Positions 47,398 through 55,867 are shown, counted from the stretch's first letter. The stretch: DNA of 64,000 nt from Aquimarina sp. AU58 (GCF_900312745.1 NZ_OMPD01000003.1:1-64000), one strand, 5' to 3'. Program-made: numbers and translations. Notes: generated from the letters alone by a model not told the origin.

Positions 47398-47499
47398 ATG
47401 GTAGCAAAGAATAAAATATTAATAGGAGGAGCTTTAATAATTGTATACTGCATTTTTTTGGTTTACATTTTTATAATCAAAATGAATATTTACAATTAA
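47398..47499 (+). CDS. 33-residue single-membrane-helix microprotein
   Basis: ATG to TAA gives a chain KNKILIGGALIIVYCIFL... with one hydrophobic helix of about 19 residues (8-27), Lys-rich N-terminus and polar end. Support comes from a paralogue at 48006-48116 with the shared pattern KxKxLIxGxLxIxYCIxL, found in the same position of a duplicated unit. It lies 53 bases behind the lipoprotein and 115 bases before the terminator at 47614, so it is probably expressed with the lipoprotein. Too short for ordinary gene callers. Confidence 0.6.
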   Translation: MVAKNKILIGGALIIVYCIFLVYIFIIKMNIYN

Positions 47500-47613
47500 T
47501 AATAAGAATTTAATATAATAATTATCGCTGGGAACAAATTGTACCGGAATACACTAAAGGGTTTAATAAATCGTCTGACAGGGGTAATTATCAGAAATTA
47601 ATTAAATCATTAC

Positions 47614-47650
47614 ACGTCTCTAAATCAAATATTTAGAGACGTTTTTTTTT
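47614..47650 (+). terminator. Strong intrinsic terminator of the lipoprotein-microprotein unit
   Basis: 12-bp perfect stem ACGTCTCTAAAT / ATTTAGAGACGT, 5-base loop, then eight or more T. Confidence 0.92.
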
Positions 47651-47737
47651 AACATTCTTCTACTTCGCTTATTTAATTGTAACTCGTTTCAAAAAACCTT
47701 TAAAATACTTTTAGTAATAAACATAAGCCTTTTTTAG

Positions 47738-47910
47738 ATATTCTTTATAAATCATAGTAAACATATTATGGTCACAAACATTTTCATCTATTTTTCTTGT
47801 ATGAAATGATGATCTCTTTTTTTAGTAAAAAACATAAATAATTAAAGGGATTTTTAAAAGTTAGTTGTTTCTATATTATAGGCTTTATCGAAAATACAAC
47901 CATGAAAATG
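47738..47910 (-). pseudogene. Degenerate copy of the sigma-factor 5' end and divergent promoter
   Basis: This stretch aligns with 46133-46295. Shared pieces include ATATTCTTTATAAATCA, CAAACATTTTCA, AGGGATTTTTAAA and GTTAGTTGTTT. The first part is the start of the sigma-factor gene with its start codon mutated (CAT to TAT on this strand) and no frame left; the last part reaches a start-like ATGAAAATG at 47902 that soon meets a stop. It is a remnant, not a gene. Confidence 0.75.
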
Positions 47911-48005
47911 TAAAAGAGCTTTAATTTAATTTTTGTTATCAAACTTTAAAATGAAATACTTTCAAATACAATAACTTACTAGTTAAACTTAATAACAATT
48001 CTCAA

Positions 48006-48116
48006 ATGTCTAGATTAAAAATAATTCTAAAGCGCAAAACTCTCATTTATGGGGTTTTGATGATAATCTATTGTATTCTATTGTTCTTAATATCTTTAAA
48101 AGCAACAGTTATTTAA
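48006..48116 (+). CDS. 36-residue single-membrane-helix microprotein, paralogue of 47398-47499
   Basis: ATG to TAA. The sequence KRKTLIYGVLMIIYCILLFLI is aligned without gaps to KNKILIGGALIIVYCIFLVYI of the other copy; both have a basic N-terminus and one membrane helix. It stands behind the degenerate promoter copy where the lipoprotein gene has been lost. Conservation of an open frame inside an otherwise decayed unit suggests either recent decay or selection. Confidence 0.55.
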   Translation: MSRLKIILKRKTLIYGVLMIIYCILLFLISLKATVI

Positions 48117-48255
48117 TTGAAAGTACACAAAAAAGCAGGGATGTGTATACACGCATTCAGTTTTTATAAACCTCTGAAAATAGATTTAATTTTTCATACG
48201 TAAGATCATTTTTTTTATTACTTCGGGGGTTTATCATTATATTTTTATTTGGGAA

Positions 48256-48285
48256 GAAGAGGTTATCTGAAAAGGTGATCTCTTC
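48256..48285. terminator. Stem-loop, possible orphan terminator
   Basis: 12-bp stem (with G-T pairs) GAAGAGGTTATC / GGTGATCTCTTC, loop TGAAAA. The left part shares the phrase AGGTTATCTGAAAAG with the hairpin after the repeat lipoprotein at 52497. No T run. Confidence 0.45.
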
Positions 48286-48501
48286 CTTATTTATAAAACC
48301 CCATACTTAACAGGTATCTTCTTTTCTTTTGAAACCTATTTTTATAAACACAACTTATTTGCAACAATTTAGTTGTAGAAAAAAATTAACAATAAACATA
48401 AATTATTTTTTAATTCTCCTTTGTTTACCTAACCTATTATCATCTCTTAATATATCCTATTTCAATATAAAACACTACATATACCCATAGTCTTAATCAC
48501 A

Positions 48502-48569
48502 TTTTTTATTTCCCTGAAAACAGGGGGAGTAAAACGATTTTCATGACTTAATTTTCGGCTTTAATAATT
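48502..48569 (+). promoter_or_regulatory. Conserved non-coding element, copy 1
   Basis: A 59-base core from 48511 (TCCCTGAAAACAGGGGGAGT, then AAAACGATTTTCATGA and on to 48569) is nearly identical to 51294-51352. The core opens with a small hairpin TCCCTG-AAAA-CAGGG. About 300 bases before the glycosyltransferase start. Confidence 0.65.
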
Positions 48570-48865
48570 GAAGTAATTTAAACTTTTTCGAAAAACAAAG
48601 AGGTTGAGAATATTTGTATTATCACACAAAAGATATTTAAACACAATTCGTTATATTTCCACCATTAAACTATAACGTAATAGCAATTGAACTATTCCTT
48701 TTTATGCGAAAAAAGAGTTTTACTTTTGGCATTTCTACAAAGGAATCTTAAATGCTCTATTCTTTATAAGCTAAAGATAAGTGTTTAAATCAAAGTATTT
48801 ATATACAAAACCTCTTTGTATAAGGGTGTTTAAAAGAAGGAAATCGAAAAAATTTAAACCACTTC

Positions 48866-49792
48866 TTGGTTAAAAACACAATTTTGGAAAAAAAAGTAGC
48901 AGTTTTATTACCCGCATATAATGAAGAAGTATCGATAGAAATTACAATTCAAAATTTTAAAAAAGCTTTACCTGAAGCCGATATTTGGGTTTGTGATAAT
49001 AATAGTACCGATAATACAAGACAATTGGCATTAGATGCGGGAGCCATAGTTATAGATCAACCTCTAAAGGGTAAAGGAAATGCATTTAGAGCATTGCTCT
49101 CCCATGTGGATGCAGATGTCTATATATTGGCAGATGCCGATGATACATATGAAGCGGCGGCGGCACCAAATTTAGTAGAATTACTTATTGAAAAGAACTT
49201 GGATATGGTAATTGGTGCCAGAGTAGGTCATGATGAAGGTCAATACAGATCGGGACATAAATTTGGTAATAAATTCTTTAGCAAAATTTTTTCGATCTTG
49301 TTTAAAATGAATGTCAATGATTTATTTTCTGGTTATAGAGTATTCTCCCGTCGATTTGCAAAGACATTTCCTTGTTTTTCAAAAGGATTCGAAATAGAGA
49401 CAGAAATTAACGCACATCTAGTAACTTATCGTTTACCTTTTTATGAGGTTTCTACAAAATATTTTGCTCGCACAAAAGGCTCCGAAAGCAAATTGAATAA
49501 ATTAAGTGATGGTTTCCGGATATTATTTTATTTATTACTTTTTCTTCGGGATCATTCACCACTCAAAGTTTTTTCTTTTCTAGGAATATTTTTATTTATT
49601 GGTAGTTTGATTTTGTTTTTCCCGATATATTCTGATTTTTTGAATACAGGAAAAGTTGAAAGGTTTCCTACCTTATTTGTTTCTTCTATATTAGGGCTTG
49701 GAGGGCTTTTATCAATATTTACAGGTTTAATACTTGATGGTATTAAAAATAACAGACAAGCCAATTTTATGCAGCAGTATAATAATTCTTAA
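48866..49792 (+). CDS. GT2-family glycosyltransferase, polyprenyl-phosphate type
   Basis: 308 residues. GT-A fold with VAVLLPAYNEE (about 11-21), the nucleotide/metal motif ILADADDTYE (about 90-99), and a later SGYRVFSRRF motif, as in polyprenyl-phosphate-mannose or -glucose synthases. Two membrane helices at about 236-255 and 270-290 follow, the GtrB/Dpm1-like layout. It would load a sugar on a lipid carrier. Start is a TTG (48866 or 48884), no ATG being available. The next gene, 9 bases downstream, encodes a polytopic partner. Confidence 0.85.
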   Translation: MVKNTILEKKVAVLLPAYNEEVSIEITIQNFKKALPEADIWVCDNNSTDNTRQLALDAGAIVIDQPLKGKGNAFRALLSHVDADVYILADADDTYEAAAAPNLVELLIEKNLDMVIGARVGHDEGQYRSGHKFGNKFFSKIFSILFKMNVNDLFSGYRVFSRRFAKTFPCFSKGFEIETEINAHLVTYRLPFYEVSTKYFARTKGSESKLNKLSDGFRILFYLLLFLRDHSPLKVFSFLGIFLFIGSLILFFPIYSDFLNTGKVERFPTLFVSSILGLGGLLSIFTGLILDGIKNNRQANFMQQYNNS

Positions 49793-49801
49793 TTTTTTTT
49801 C

Positions 49802-51121
49802 ATGAAAACATTAAAAACAAAATTTACAAGTATACATTCTTATATTCTATGGTTTTTTGTTTGTATAACGTTCCTTATACTATTAAACATTATCTCTGCA
49901 TTTATCCCTAGGGAACCACTTGTAAAAAGGGTAAAACAGGCATTTGCAAAGTCCCATTTACTAAAATCTGATGTAGGAGGAAACACTTATGGATTAGATG
50001 CATGGAGAGGTAATCATCAATATCAGGATTGTCTAGTGCTAATGCAAGCACTACATCTTAGTGATGATTGGAAAGAAAATGCTTTTTTAGGACCTAAATC
50101 TGGAGAAGCTAAATGTCAATGGTTATATGATTATGTTTTTGAACAACAAGATGAAGAAGAATTAATGTCTACAGTACATATGTATTGGCAATATAATCAT
50201 GGAACTGTAGCTGTAACCTCGATATTTTGTTCTGTAATTCCTTTAGAATTATATAGAGCTTTATTAAAATTTATTACCATCCTATTAACTGCCCTTTCTG
50301 GAATAGCATTAATTCTAGTTAGTGATAAAAAATTCAAGAGGTCGGGTCTAGCAATTGCTGGAATGGGTGCTGTAATTATGTTACTAACTTTACATGGTTT
50401 TGATTTTTTTGGCCAAAACTTAAGTCATGGTCTTGGTGATTGGATCAGTATTGGCTTCTTTGCTATTCTAATGTGGTCAATCCATTGGGGTTTGAGCTAT
50501 AAAAAAAATGTCATTCTATGTATCATTTTTGGATCATTAAGTGCATATATAGAATATTTAATTGGCATTTTGCCATTTTGCATTATTAGTATTCTAATTT
50601 TTGGAGCTATAAAAAATAGAATTGATTCGACATACAACTTTTCTAAAGTTTTTCGACTATTATTTACTTATGGGATTTCTTTTGCAGGCACATTTGTAGT
50701 CTTTTTATTAGTTAAATATTTCTTGGTAAATGATTCTATTTTTAAAGTTTTTTATGAAACCTTTACCTATAGAATAAATGGAGAAACATACAGTATAGGC
50801 GATGTGTATACTGGACTGATTGATTATCTATATTTCTTAGGATCAGGTAATAAAAAATTTGTATATCTAAGCTTGATTTTTATTGGATTAAGCCTAGTTA
50901 GCGCCATTATTATTAGGTTTAAACAAATTTTGCTATATAAAACATCCAACTACTTGTTTTTAGCAGCGGCAATATTTCCCTTTTTTTGGTATACAACTTT
51001 TATAAATCACACAGCAGGACATCCTTGGTTTATGTTAAGGTTTTCGACATTGTCACTAATCTCTATTTTTATCTTTACCTGTTTATTACTTTTTGAACCT
51101 AAAAAAATCTTAAAAAATTAA
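49802..51121 (+). CDS. Polytopic membrane protein, candidate GT-C glycosyltransferase
   Basis: 439 residues, about nine to eleven membrane helices, with a large hydrophilic loop after the first (about 35-125; LDAWRGNHQYQDC, HLSDDWKEN). This layout, directly behind a polyprenyl-phosphate sugar synthase gene, suggests a GT-C enzyme using the lipid-linked sugar to modify a surface polymer. No GT-C signature with certainty (acidic loop motif only), so the call is inference. Near the end, FINHTAGHPWFMLRF may form a periplasmic loop of catalytic importance. Confidence 0.55.
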   Translation: MKTLKTKFTSIHSYILWFFVCITFLILLNIISAFIPREPLVKRVKQAFAKSHLLKSDVGGNTYGLDAWRGNHQYQDCLVLMQALHLSDDWKENAFLGPKSGEAKCQWLYDYVFEQQDEEELMSTVHMYWQYNHGTVAVTSIFCSVIPLELYRALLKFITILLTALSGIALILVSDKKFKRSGLAIAGMGAVIMLLTLHGFDFFGQNLSHGLGDWISIGFFAILMWSIHWGLSYKKNVILCIIFGSLSAYIEYLIGILPFCIISILIFGAIKNRIDSTYNFSKVFRLLFTYGISFAGTFVVFLLVKYFLVNDSIFKVFYETFTYRINGETYSIGDVYTGLIDYLYFLGSGNKKFVYLSLIFIGLSLVSAIIIRFKQILLYKTSNYLFLAAAIFPFFWYTTFINHTAGHPWFMLRFSTLSLISIFIFTCLLLFEPKKILKN

Positions 51122-51284
51122 AATCAGAAGACAGTGATCGTTAATAGTTGTATATATTCATTTATTGAGTTTAACAGACTAGTTATAAATGATCTAAAAA
51201 CAAGATCTATTCCTGTTATTTTCTTCTTCCCAACTCAAACCAACAATATCATAAACCACTGAATACAAATCTATTACTATCAAT

Positions 51285-51352
51285 TTTTTTATCTCCCTGA
51301 AAACAGGGAGAGTAAAACGATTTTCATGATTTAATTTTCGACTATAATTATT
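51285..51352 (+). promoter_or_regulatory. Conserved non-coding element, copy 2
   Basis: Core 51294-51352 differs from copy 1 at only a few positions. It ends 30 bases before the ATG of the repeat lipoprotein, placing it in the promoter or 5' leader. Confidence 0.65.
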
Positions 51353-51381
51353 AACCCCATATTAAATTCACAAAACAAATC

Positions 51382-52482
51382 ATGAAAAAAACAATTCTTA
51401 AAATAATTTCTGTTGTACTACTAGTCACCTTTATAGGTAGCTGCGAAAAACCAGAAACAAATGAAAACATTGAATCTATTGAAAACACAAAACCAATAGA
51501 TGCATTCGACCAGAAAGCTCCTAATTGTTATGGTCAAACACGATATATTAATCATAATCAAACCATCCCTAAAGGTTGGGTTTTAATAAGCTCTACTGGT
51601 AGTACCTGGAAAATTAAATGTACCACAGGAGCTCCTTATGGAGTAGAAATAGATATTGTTCCCAAATCTGTAATTCCCTCGGGATGGGCATTAATTACAG
51701 ACAATGATAGATACTGGCGAATCAAATGTGCAATAAATGGTTCATTTCCCACAAGGTTAAAAATTGTTCCCAACTCTGTAGTACCTAATAATTGGGCATT
51801 AACAAAATCTGGTCGTACTTGGGAAATCACATGCGCAAACAAATCATATTATGGTGCGAAATTACGAATCACTCCTAACTCTACCATCCCAAAAGATTGG
51901 GCTTTAACAACCTCTGGCCACTACTGGGAAATTACAAGTACAAGAAACGCTTTGTTTCGTTCTCAATTAAGAATTATTGCTAATACCGTTATACCTCCAG
52001 GCTGGGTACTTATAAAGTCTGGTCATAATTGGGTAATAGCATGTGCCAAAAATGCTAAAGTAGGTGATAAATTAGAAATTATTCCTAATTCTACAATACC
52101 GAAAGACTGGGTATTATCAAGTTCAAATAATCATCGCTGGACAATTAGATGTATTGAAAATGCTCCATATAACACTATGATAACAGTCGTCCCTAATTCT
52201 AATATACCAAAAGGTTGGGTATTACACAGAACTGGCCATGGATACTGGAAGATCAAATGTGCCAAAAAAGCTTATTACGGAGCTAAATTAGAGATTGTTC
52301 CAAATTCTGTAATACCTCTTGGATGGGTGTTTTCAAGTCGGGCACATGCACATTGGAATATTACGTGTGCATTAGGAGCTCGCCCCGGAGCAGAACTCAA
52401 CATTGTTCCCAATTCTACAATACCTGCATTTTGGAAACGTGTAAGTATTGGACATAATTATTGGAGAATTAGATATAGATAA
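51382..52482 (+). CDS. Lipoprotein made of 35-36-residue Trp/Cys repeats
   Basis: 366 residues. SPII lipobox FIGSC (Cys 21), short acidic linker, then from residue 61 eight full and one partial repeat. Consensus features: (V/T)IPxxWxL, an S-G-H-x-W middle, a (K/E)I(K/T)C strand with a Cys in most units, and xLxIVPNS at the end. Repeats differ enough to be old. No known family comes to mind. Such proteins are likely surface binders. Its 5' region holds the conserved element, its 3' end a long hairpin. Confidence 0.8.
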   Translation: MKKTILKIISVVLLVTFIGSCEKPETNENIESIENTKPIDAFDQKAPNCYGQTRYINHNQTIPKGWVLISSTGSTWKIKCTTGAPYGVEIDIVPKSVIPSGWALITDNDRYWRIKCAINGSFPTRLKIVPNSVVPNNWALTKSGRTWEITCANKSYYGAKLRITPNSTIPKDWALTTSGHYWEITSTRNALFRSQLRIIANTVIPPGWVLIKSGHNWVIACAKNAKVGDKLEIIPNSTIPKDWVLSSSNNHRWTIRCIENAPYNTMITVVPNSNIPKGWVLHRTGHGYWKIKCAKKAYYGAKLEIVPNSVIPLGWVFSSRAHAHWNITCALGARPGAELNIVPNSTIPAFWKRVSIGHNYWRIRYR

Positions 52483-52498
52483 AACACTAGAATATAAG

Positions 52499-52559
52499 GT
52501 TATCTGAAAAGTTGTCAAATCTATACTGTAGATACAAAAAAAACAGCTTTTCAGGTAAC
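52499..52559 (+). terminator. Long-stem hairpin after the repeat lipoprotein
   Basis: 16-bp stem (with G-T pairs) GTTATCTGAAAAGTTG / CAGCTTTTCAGGTAAC enclosing about 29 bases that contain an inner ATCTATACTGTAGAT hairpin. Only short T run. Shares a phrase with the stem-loop at 48256. Confidence 0.6.
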
Positions 52560-52582
52560 TCTATTTAGCAATTTAACAGCAT

Positions 52583-54256
52583 TCAATCTACATAATTAGC
52601 AGGTTCTTTTCTTTCTTTCGTAACTTGTTCGTATGCACTGCCCAATTGTAATAGTGAAGCTTCAGAAAAAGGTTTAGCAATAAATGTAAGTCCTTTTGGT
52701 TCGCCTTTACTCGTATACCCCATAGGAACTGTAAGAGCTGGATATTTGGCTACAGCAGCATAACCTGCATGATAATTATTTATAGACAGCACTGCATCTA
52801 GTTGATGAGTATCAATATGGGTATCAAAATAATTACGCGCAACTGTTTTTAGGTTTTCTTTAATCCTATCTAATTCTTCAGTAGTAGTACTATCTTTAAG
52901 GATCCCTTCAAATAATTGTTGCCCATAAGGAATTCGGTTTATTGAGTCCTGTTGATTAAATACAATGGCATCTTTTATATTTTTAATAGTAACATCACTC
53001 CCTGCTTGAGTACTTATATATGCAGGAAGGTCATTTTTCATATCTATATTTAAAATACTTAAAAAACCTGGCAACTGCACTTGTTTTGGCTCTATCTCAA
53101 TAATCTCTCCTCCTGCTTTCTTTATTTTTTCTATGGCTATTTTATAGATAGAATCTTCTAAAAATTCTTTAATTACTCCAAAACGTTTTTCTTTTAGAGA
53201 ACTCTCTTTTATTGAATTTACAAAATTTACATCAACAGCTTTAGAGGCAACATCATTGTCATCTTTACCTGTAATAGCATTCAGTAGAATAGCATTATCG
53301 ATCACGCTCTTAGTCATAGGTCCTGGAGTATCTAATGTACTTGAAATAGGTACTATTCCTGTTCTACTTAATACTCCTATGGTTGGTTTTAAACCTACAA
53401 CAGAATTTTGACTAGATGGTGACAAAATAGATCCACTGGTTTCTGTTCCTATTGCTGCAACACAAAAATTAGCTGCCACAGCAACTCCGCTTCCAGAACT
53501 CGAACCACCAGTCTCAAAAACCATTCTCCCATAAGGATTAAGTGTTTGCCCTCCTATAGCACTATATCCAACAGGGCACCCCGAACATAAAAAATATGCC
53601 CATTCACTCAAATTAGCTTTACCCAGAATTAATGCATTTTTATTTAACAATCTTTCTGTAATAAATGCACTTTTACCTTTGTTATTTTGTAACGCTACGG
53701 CTCCTGCTGTAGTTAACATATCTTTTGTTCCTATATTATCTTTTAACAAAATCGGCATTCCGAAAACAGAATTGACATCAATATTTTTTTTATCTATTTT
53801 ATCCAAATCCCTAGCTTGTTCAACTACTTTTGGATTGAGTGAGATCACCGAATTTAAAGATAAAGCATTATCACTTTCGTACTTTCTGATACGATAGATA
53901 TAGAAAAGCGTTAACTCTTCGTAGGTAAGCTTACCATCTTTTATTTGTTGTTGAATGGTAGGAATATCTTTTTCGAGAATATACTTTTTTAAATCATCAT
54001 ATTTTTCTTCAGAAAAGAAATCTAACTCAGGTTCTAAAGTTTTCCAGATATCGTTTTTATCCAGTGCTTTAGAATTTATTAGTTTTAAATGCATCCTTGT
54101 TTGTTCTAACATTTCTGTAGCTGCCAAATCTGCAGCTTCATCATATGGTTGCCAAACTACTCCGGGTTCTTTTTCTTGTTGTGTTTCTGTTTTTTCTTGC
54201 TTCTTACAAGAGATAAGCATAAAAACCGAAATTAAGACAAATACTATCTTTCTCAT
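52583..54256 (-). CDS. Amidase-signature hydrolase, lipoprotein
   Basis: 557 residues. SPII lipobox FMLISC (Cys 17). The amidase signature is complete: catalytic Lys in PILLKDNIGTK (about 177), GGSSSGSGVAVAA with the cis-Ser (about 252-258), nucleophile Ser in GTETSGSILSPSS (about 277). C-terminal FIAKPFSEASLLQLGSAYE is typical. It hydrolyses amides or peptide-like compounds outside the cytoplasm; substrate unknown. Transcribed alone, minus strand. Confidence 0.9.
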   Translation of the reverse strand: MRKIVFVLISVFMLISCKKQEKTETQQEKEPGVVWQPYDEAADLAATEMLEQTRMHLKLINSKALDKNDIWKTLEPELDFFSEEKYDDLKKYILEKDIPTIQQQIKDGKLTYEELTLFYIYRIRKYESDNALSLNSVISLNPKVVEQARDLDKIDKKNIDVNSVFGMPILLKDNIGTKDMLTTAGAVALQNNKGKSAFITERLLNKNALILGKANLSEWAYFLCSGCPVGYSAIGGQTLNPYGRMVFETGGSSSGSGVAVAANFCVAAIGTETSGSILSPSSQNSVVGLKPTIGVLSRTGIVPISSTLDTPGPMTKSVIDNAILLNAITGKDDNDVASKAVDVNFVNSIKESSLKEKRFGVIKEFLEDSIYKIAIEKIKKAGGEIIEIEPKQVQLPGFLSILNIDMKNDLPAYISTQAGSDVTIKNIKDAIVFNQQDSINRIPYGQQLFEGILKDSTTTEELDRIKENLKTVARNYFDTHIDTHQLDAVLSINNYHAGYAAVAKYPALTVPMGYTSKGEPKGLTFIAKPFSEASLLQLGSAYEQVTKERKEPANYVD

Positions 54257-54380
54257 TGCGATATGTTGTGTAAAGGTTATTTTATTTGAGACTCTGTGAT
54301 CATATCAATTCATACCTGGTATTATTTTAAATAACACACATGAGTATATTTTTTACGATACTATAATTCTTTAAAATATA

Positions 54381-54417
54381 AAAAAAGGCGGTGAGAATAC
54401 TTCTCACCGCCTTTTTT
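54381..54417 (-). terminator. Intrinsic terminator of ftsY
   Basis: 16-bp perfect stem AAAAAAGGCGGTGAGA with its complement, 5-base loop, T run on the minus strand. It also has A-T balance for the plus strand. Confidence 0.92.
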
Positions 54418-54446
54418 AACCTTTTTTAACTATTTTGTAACAAATA

Positions 54447-55400
54447 TTATTTGAAGAAAGAATCTACAAATTCATACTTATTGAATACCTGAAGATCTTC
54501 TATTCCTTCTCCTACGCCTATATATTTTACCGGAATCTTAAATTGATCACTTATTCCTATTACAACCCCGCCTTTTGCAGTTCCATCGAGTTTGGTTACA
54601 GCCAACGAAGTAACTTCTGTAGCTGCTGTAAATTGTTTTGCCTGTTCAAAAGCATTCTGGCCTGTAGAACCATCTAAAACCAATAATACATCATGAGGAG
54701 CATCATCTATAACTTTTTGCATTACTCGCTTTACTTTTGTTAACTCATTCATCAAATTAACTTTATTATGCAACCTACCTGCTGTATCTATAATGATAAC
54801 ATCTGCATCTTGGTTTACTCCAGATTGTAAGGTATCAAAAGCCACCGAAGCAGGATCACTCCCCATATCTTGTTTTATGATTGGAATATCTACGCGATCT
54901 GCCCATACTTGCAATTGATCGATTGCTGCAGCCCTAAATGTATCTGCTGCACCCAATACCACTTTTAGGCCTTTTTTCTTTAATTGATAGGCTAATTTTC
55001 CGATAGTAGTGGTTTTTCCTACTCCATTTACTCCAACCACCATCATCACGTAAGGTTTTTTGTCTTTTGGTATTTCAAAGTCTGTAGCTTCTCCCACATT
55101 AGTTTCAGAAAGTAAACCAGCGATTTCTTCACGTAGGATTTGATTTAACTCATCGGTTCCAAGATATTTATCTCGTGCTACCCTGTTTTCTATACGCTCG
55201 ATAATCTTAATGGTAGTCTTGACTCCTACATCACTTGTAACCAATATTTCTTCCAGGTCATCTAAAACATCATCATCTACTTTAGATTTACCGGCTACCG
55301 CCTTACTTAATTTAGAAAAAAAGTTGGTTTTGGATTTTTCTAATCCTTTATCTAGTGTTTCTTTTTTTTCTGAAGAAAATATATTTTTAAAAAGCCCCAT
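54447..55400 (-). CDS. ftsY: Signal recognition particle receptor FtsY
   Basis: 317 residues: the NG GTPase core without a long acidic A domain, usual in Bacteroidota. P-loop GVNGVGKTTT (about 121-130), DTAGRLHNK, and the closing loop TKLDGTAKGG. It docks the SRP-ribosome complex at the membrane. The conserved gene order rpmB-rpmG-DUF4295-ftsY continues upstream, with a terminator between DUF4295 and ftsY. Confidence 0.97.
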   Translation of the reverse strand: MGLFKNIFSSEKKETLDKGLEKSKTNFFSKLSKAVAGKSKVDDDVLDDLEEILVTSDVGVKTTIKIIERIENRVARDKYLGTDELNQILREEIAGLLSETNVGEATDFEIPKDKKPYVMMVVGVNGVGKTTTIGKLAYQLKKKGLKVVLGAADTFRAAAIDQLQVWADRVDIPIIKQDMGSDPASVAFDTLQSGVNQDADVIIIDTAGRLHNKVNLMNELTKVKRVMQKVIDDAPHDVLLVLDGSTGQNAFEQAKQFTAATEVTSLAVTKLDGTAKGGVVIGISDQFKIPVKYIGVGEGIEDLQVFNKYEFVDSFFK

Positions 55401-55472
55401 TTGTACTATTCAATATGCTAGAAATTAAAAACTAAAACCTTTGGTTATATTGCTTAAATATAAAAAGAAAGA

Positions 55473-55497
55473 GCCATTTCAATACAATTGAAACGGC
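55473..55497 (-). terminator. Intrinsic terminator of the rpmB-rpmG-DUF4295 unit
   Basis: 11-bp stem GCCATTTCAAT / ATTGAAACGGC (one mismatch) with a 3-base loop and a T-rich run on the minus strand. Confidence 0.7.
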
Positions 55498-55525
55498 TTC
55501 TTTTTAAAATATCGTGTATAGAGAA

Positions 55526-55678
55526 TTACTTTTTCTTTAAAAAGTCGTTAACCGCTTCTGGCGGCATAATTGACTCTACAAAAGTATAGGCTCCTGTTTT
55601 AGGAGATTTTACCATTTTTATGGCTTTAGTTAATCTCTTTGATCCTGTCTGTAATGATGCTACTGATTTCTTTGCCAT
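55526..55678 (-). CDS. DUF4295 family protein
   Basis: 50 residues, very basic, starting MAKKSVASLQTGSKRLTKAI and ending FLKKK. It is a small conserved protein of Bacteroidota, always near rpmB and rpmG, and is probably ribosome-associated (position-based inference). Start codon 7 bases after the rpmG stop, so it is translated from the same mRNA. Shorter than most automatic cut-offs. Confidence 0.92.
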   Translation of the reverse strand: MAKKSVASLQTGSKRLTKAIKMVKSPKTGAYTFVESIMPPEAVNDFLKKK

Positions 55679-55684
55679 CTCTTA

Positions 55685-55867
55685 TTATTTTATTTCTTTA
55701 TGAACCGTCATTTTCTTCAAGATAGGGTTAAATTTCTTTAATTCTATTCTATCAGGAGTGTTCTTTTTGTTCTTGGTTGTAATATATCTTGATGTACCCG
55801 GTTTACCAGAAGCTTTATGCTCTGTACATTCTAAGATTACCTGTACTCTATTACCTTTCTTTGCCAT
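55685..55867 (-). CDS. rpmG: 50S ribosomal protein L33
   Basis: 60 residues, complete. Typical motifs [29 protein letters not shown] and [15 protein letters not shown]. The zinc Cys pattern is reduced to one Cys, the zinc-free type. Part of the rpmB-rpmG-DUF4295 operon. Confidence 0.97.
   Translation of the reverse strand: MAKKGNRVQVILECTEHKASGKPGTSRYITTKNKKNTPDRIELKKFNPILKKMTVHKEIK

Larger units (their letters stand above)
48117..48865. other. Long gene-free stretch before the glycosyltransferase
   Basis: About 750 AT-rich bases. No supported frame. It contains a stem-loop at 48256-48285 and the conserved element at 48502-48569 (own entries), and the 5' region of the glycosyltransferase gene. 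Confidence 0.5.

Noticed and set aside
48140..48200. Very short frames (15-20 codons) in the gap before the glycosyltransferase
   Set aside because: No similarity to the two microproteins and no membrane helix.
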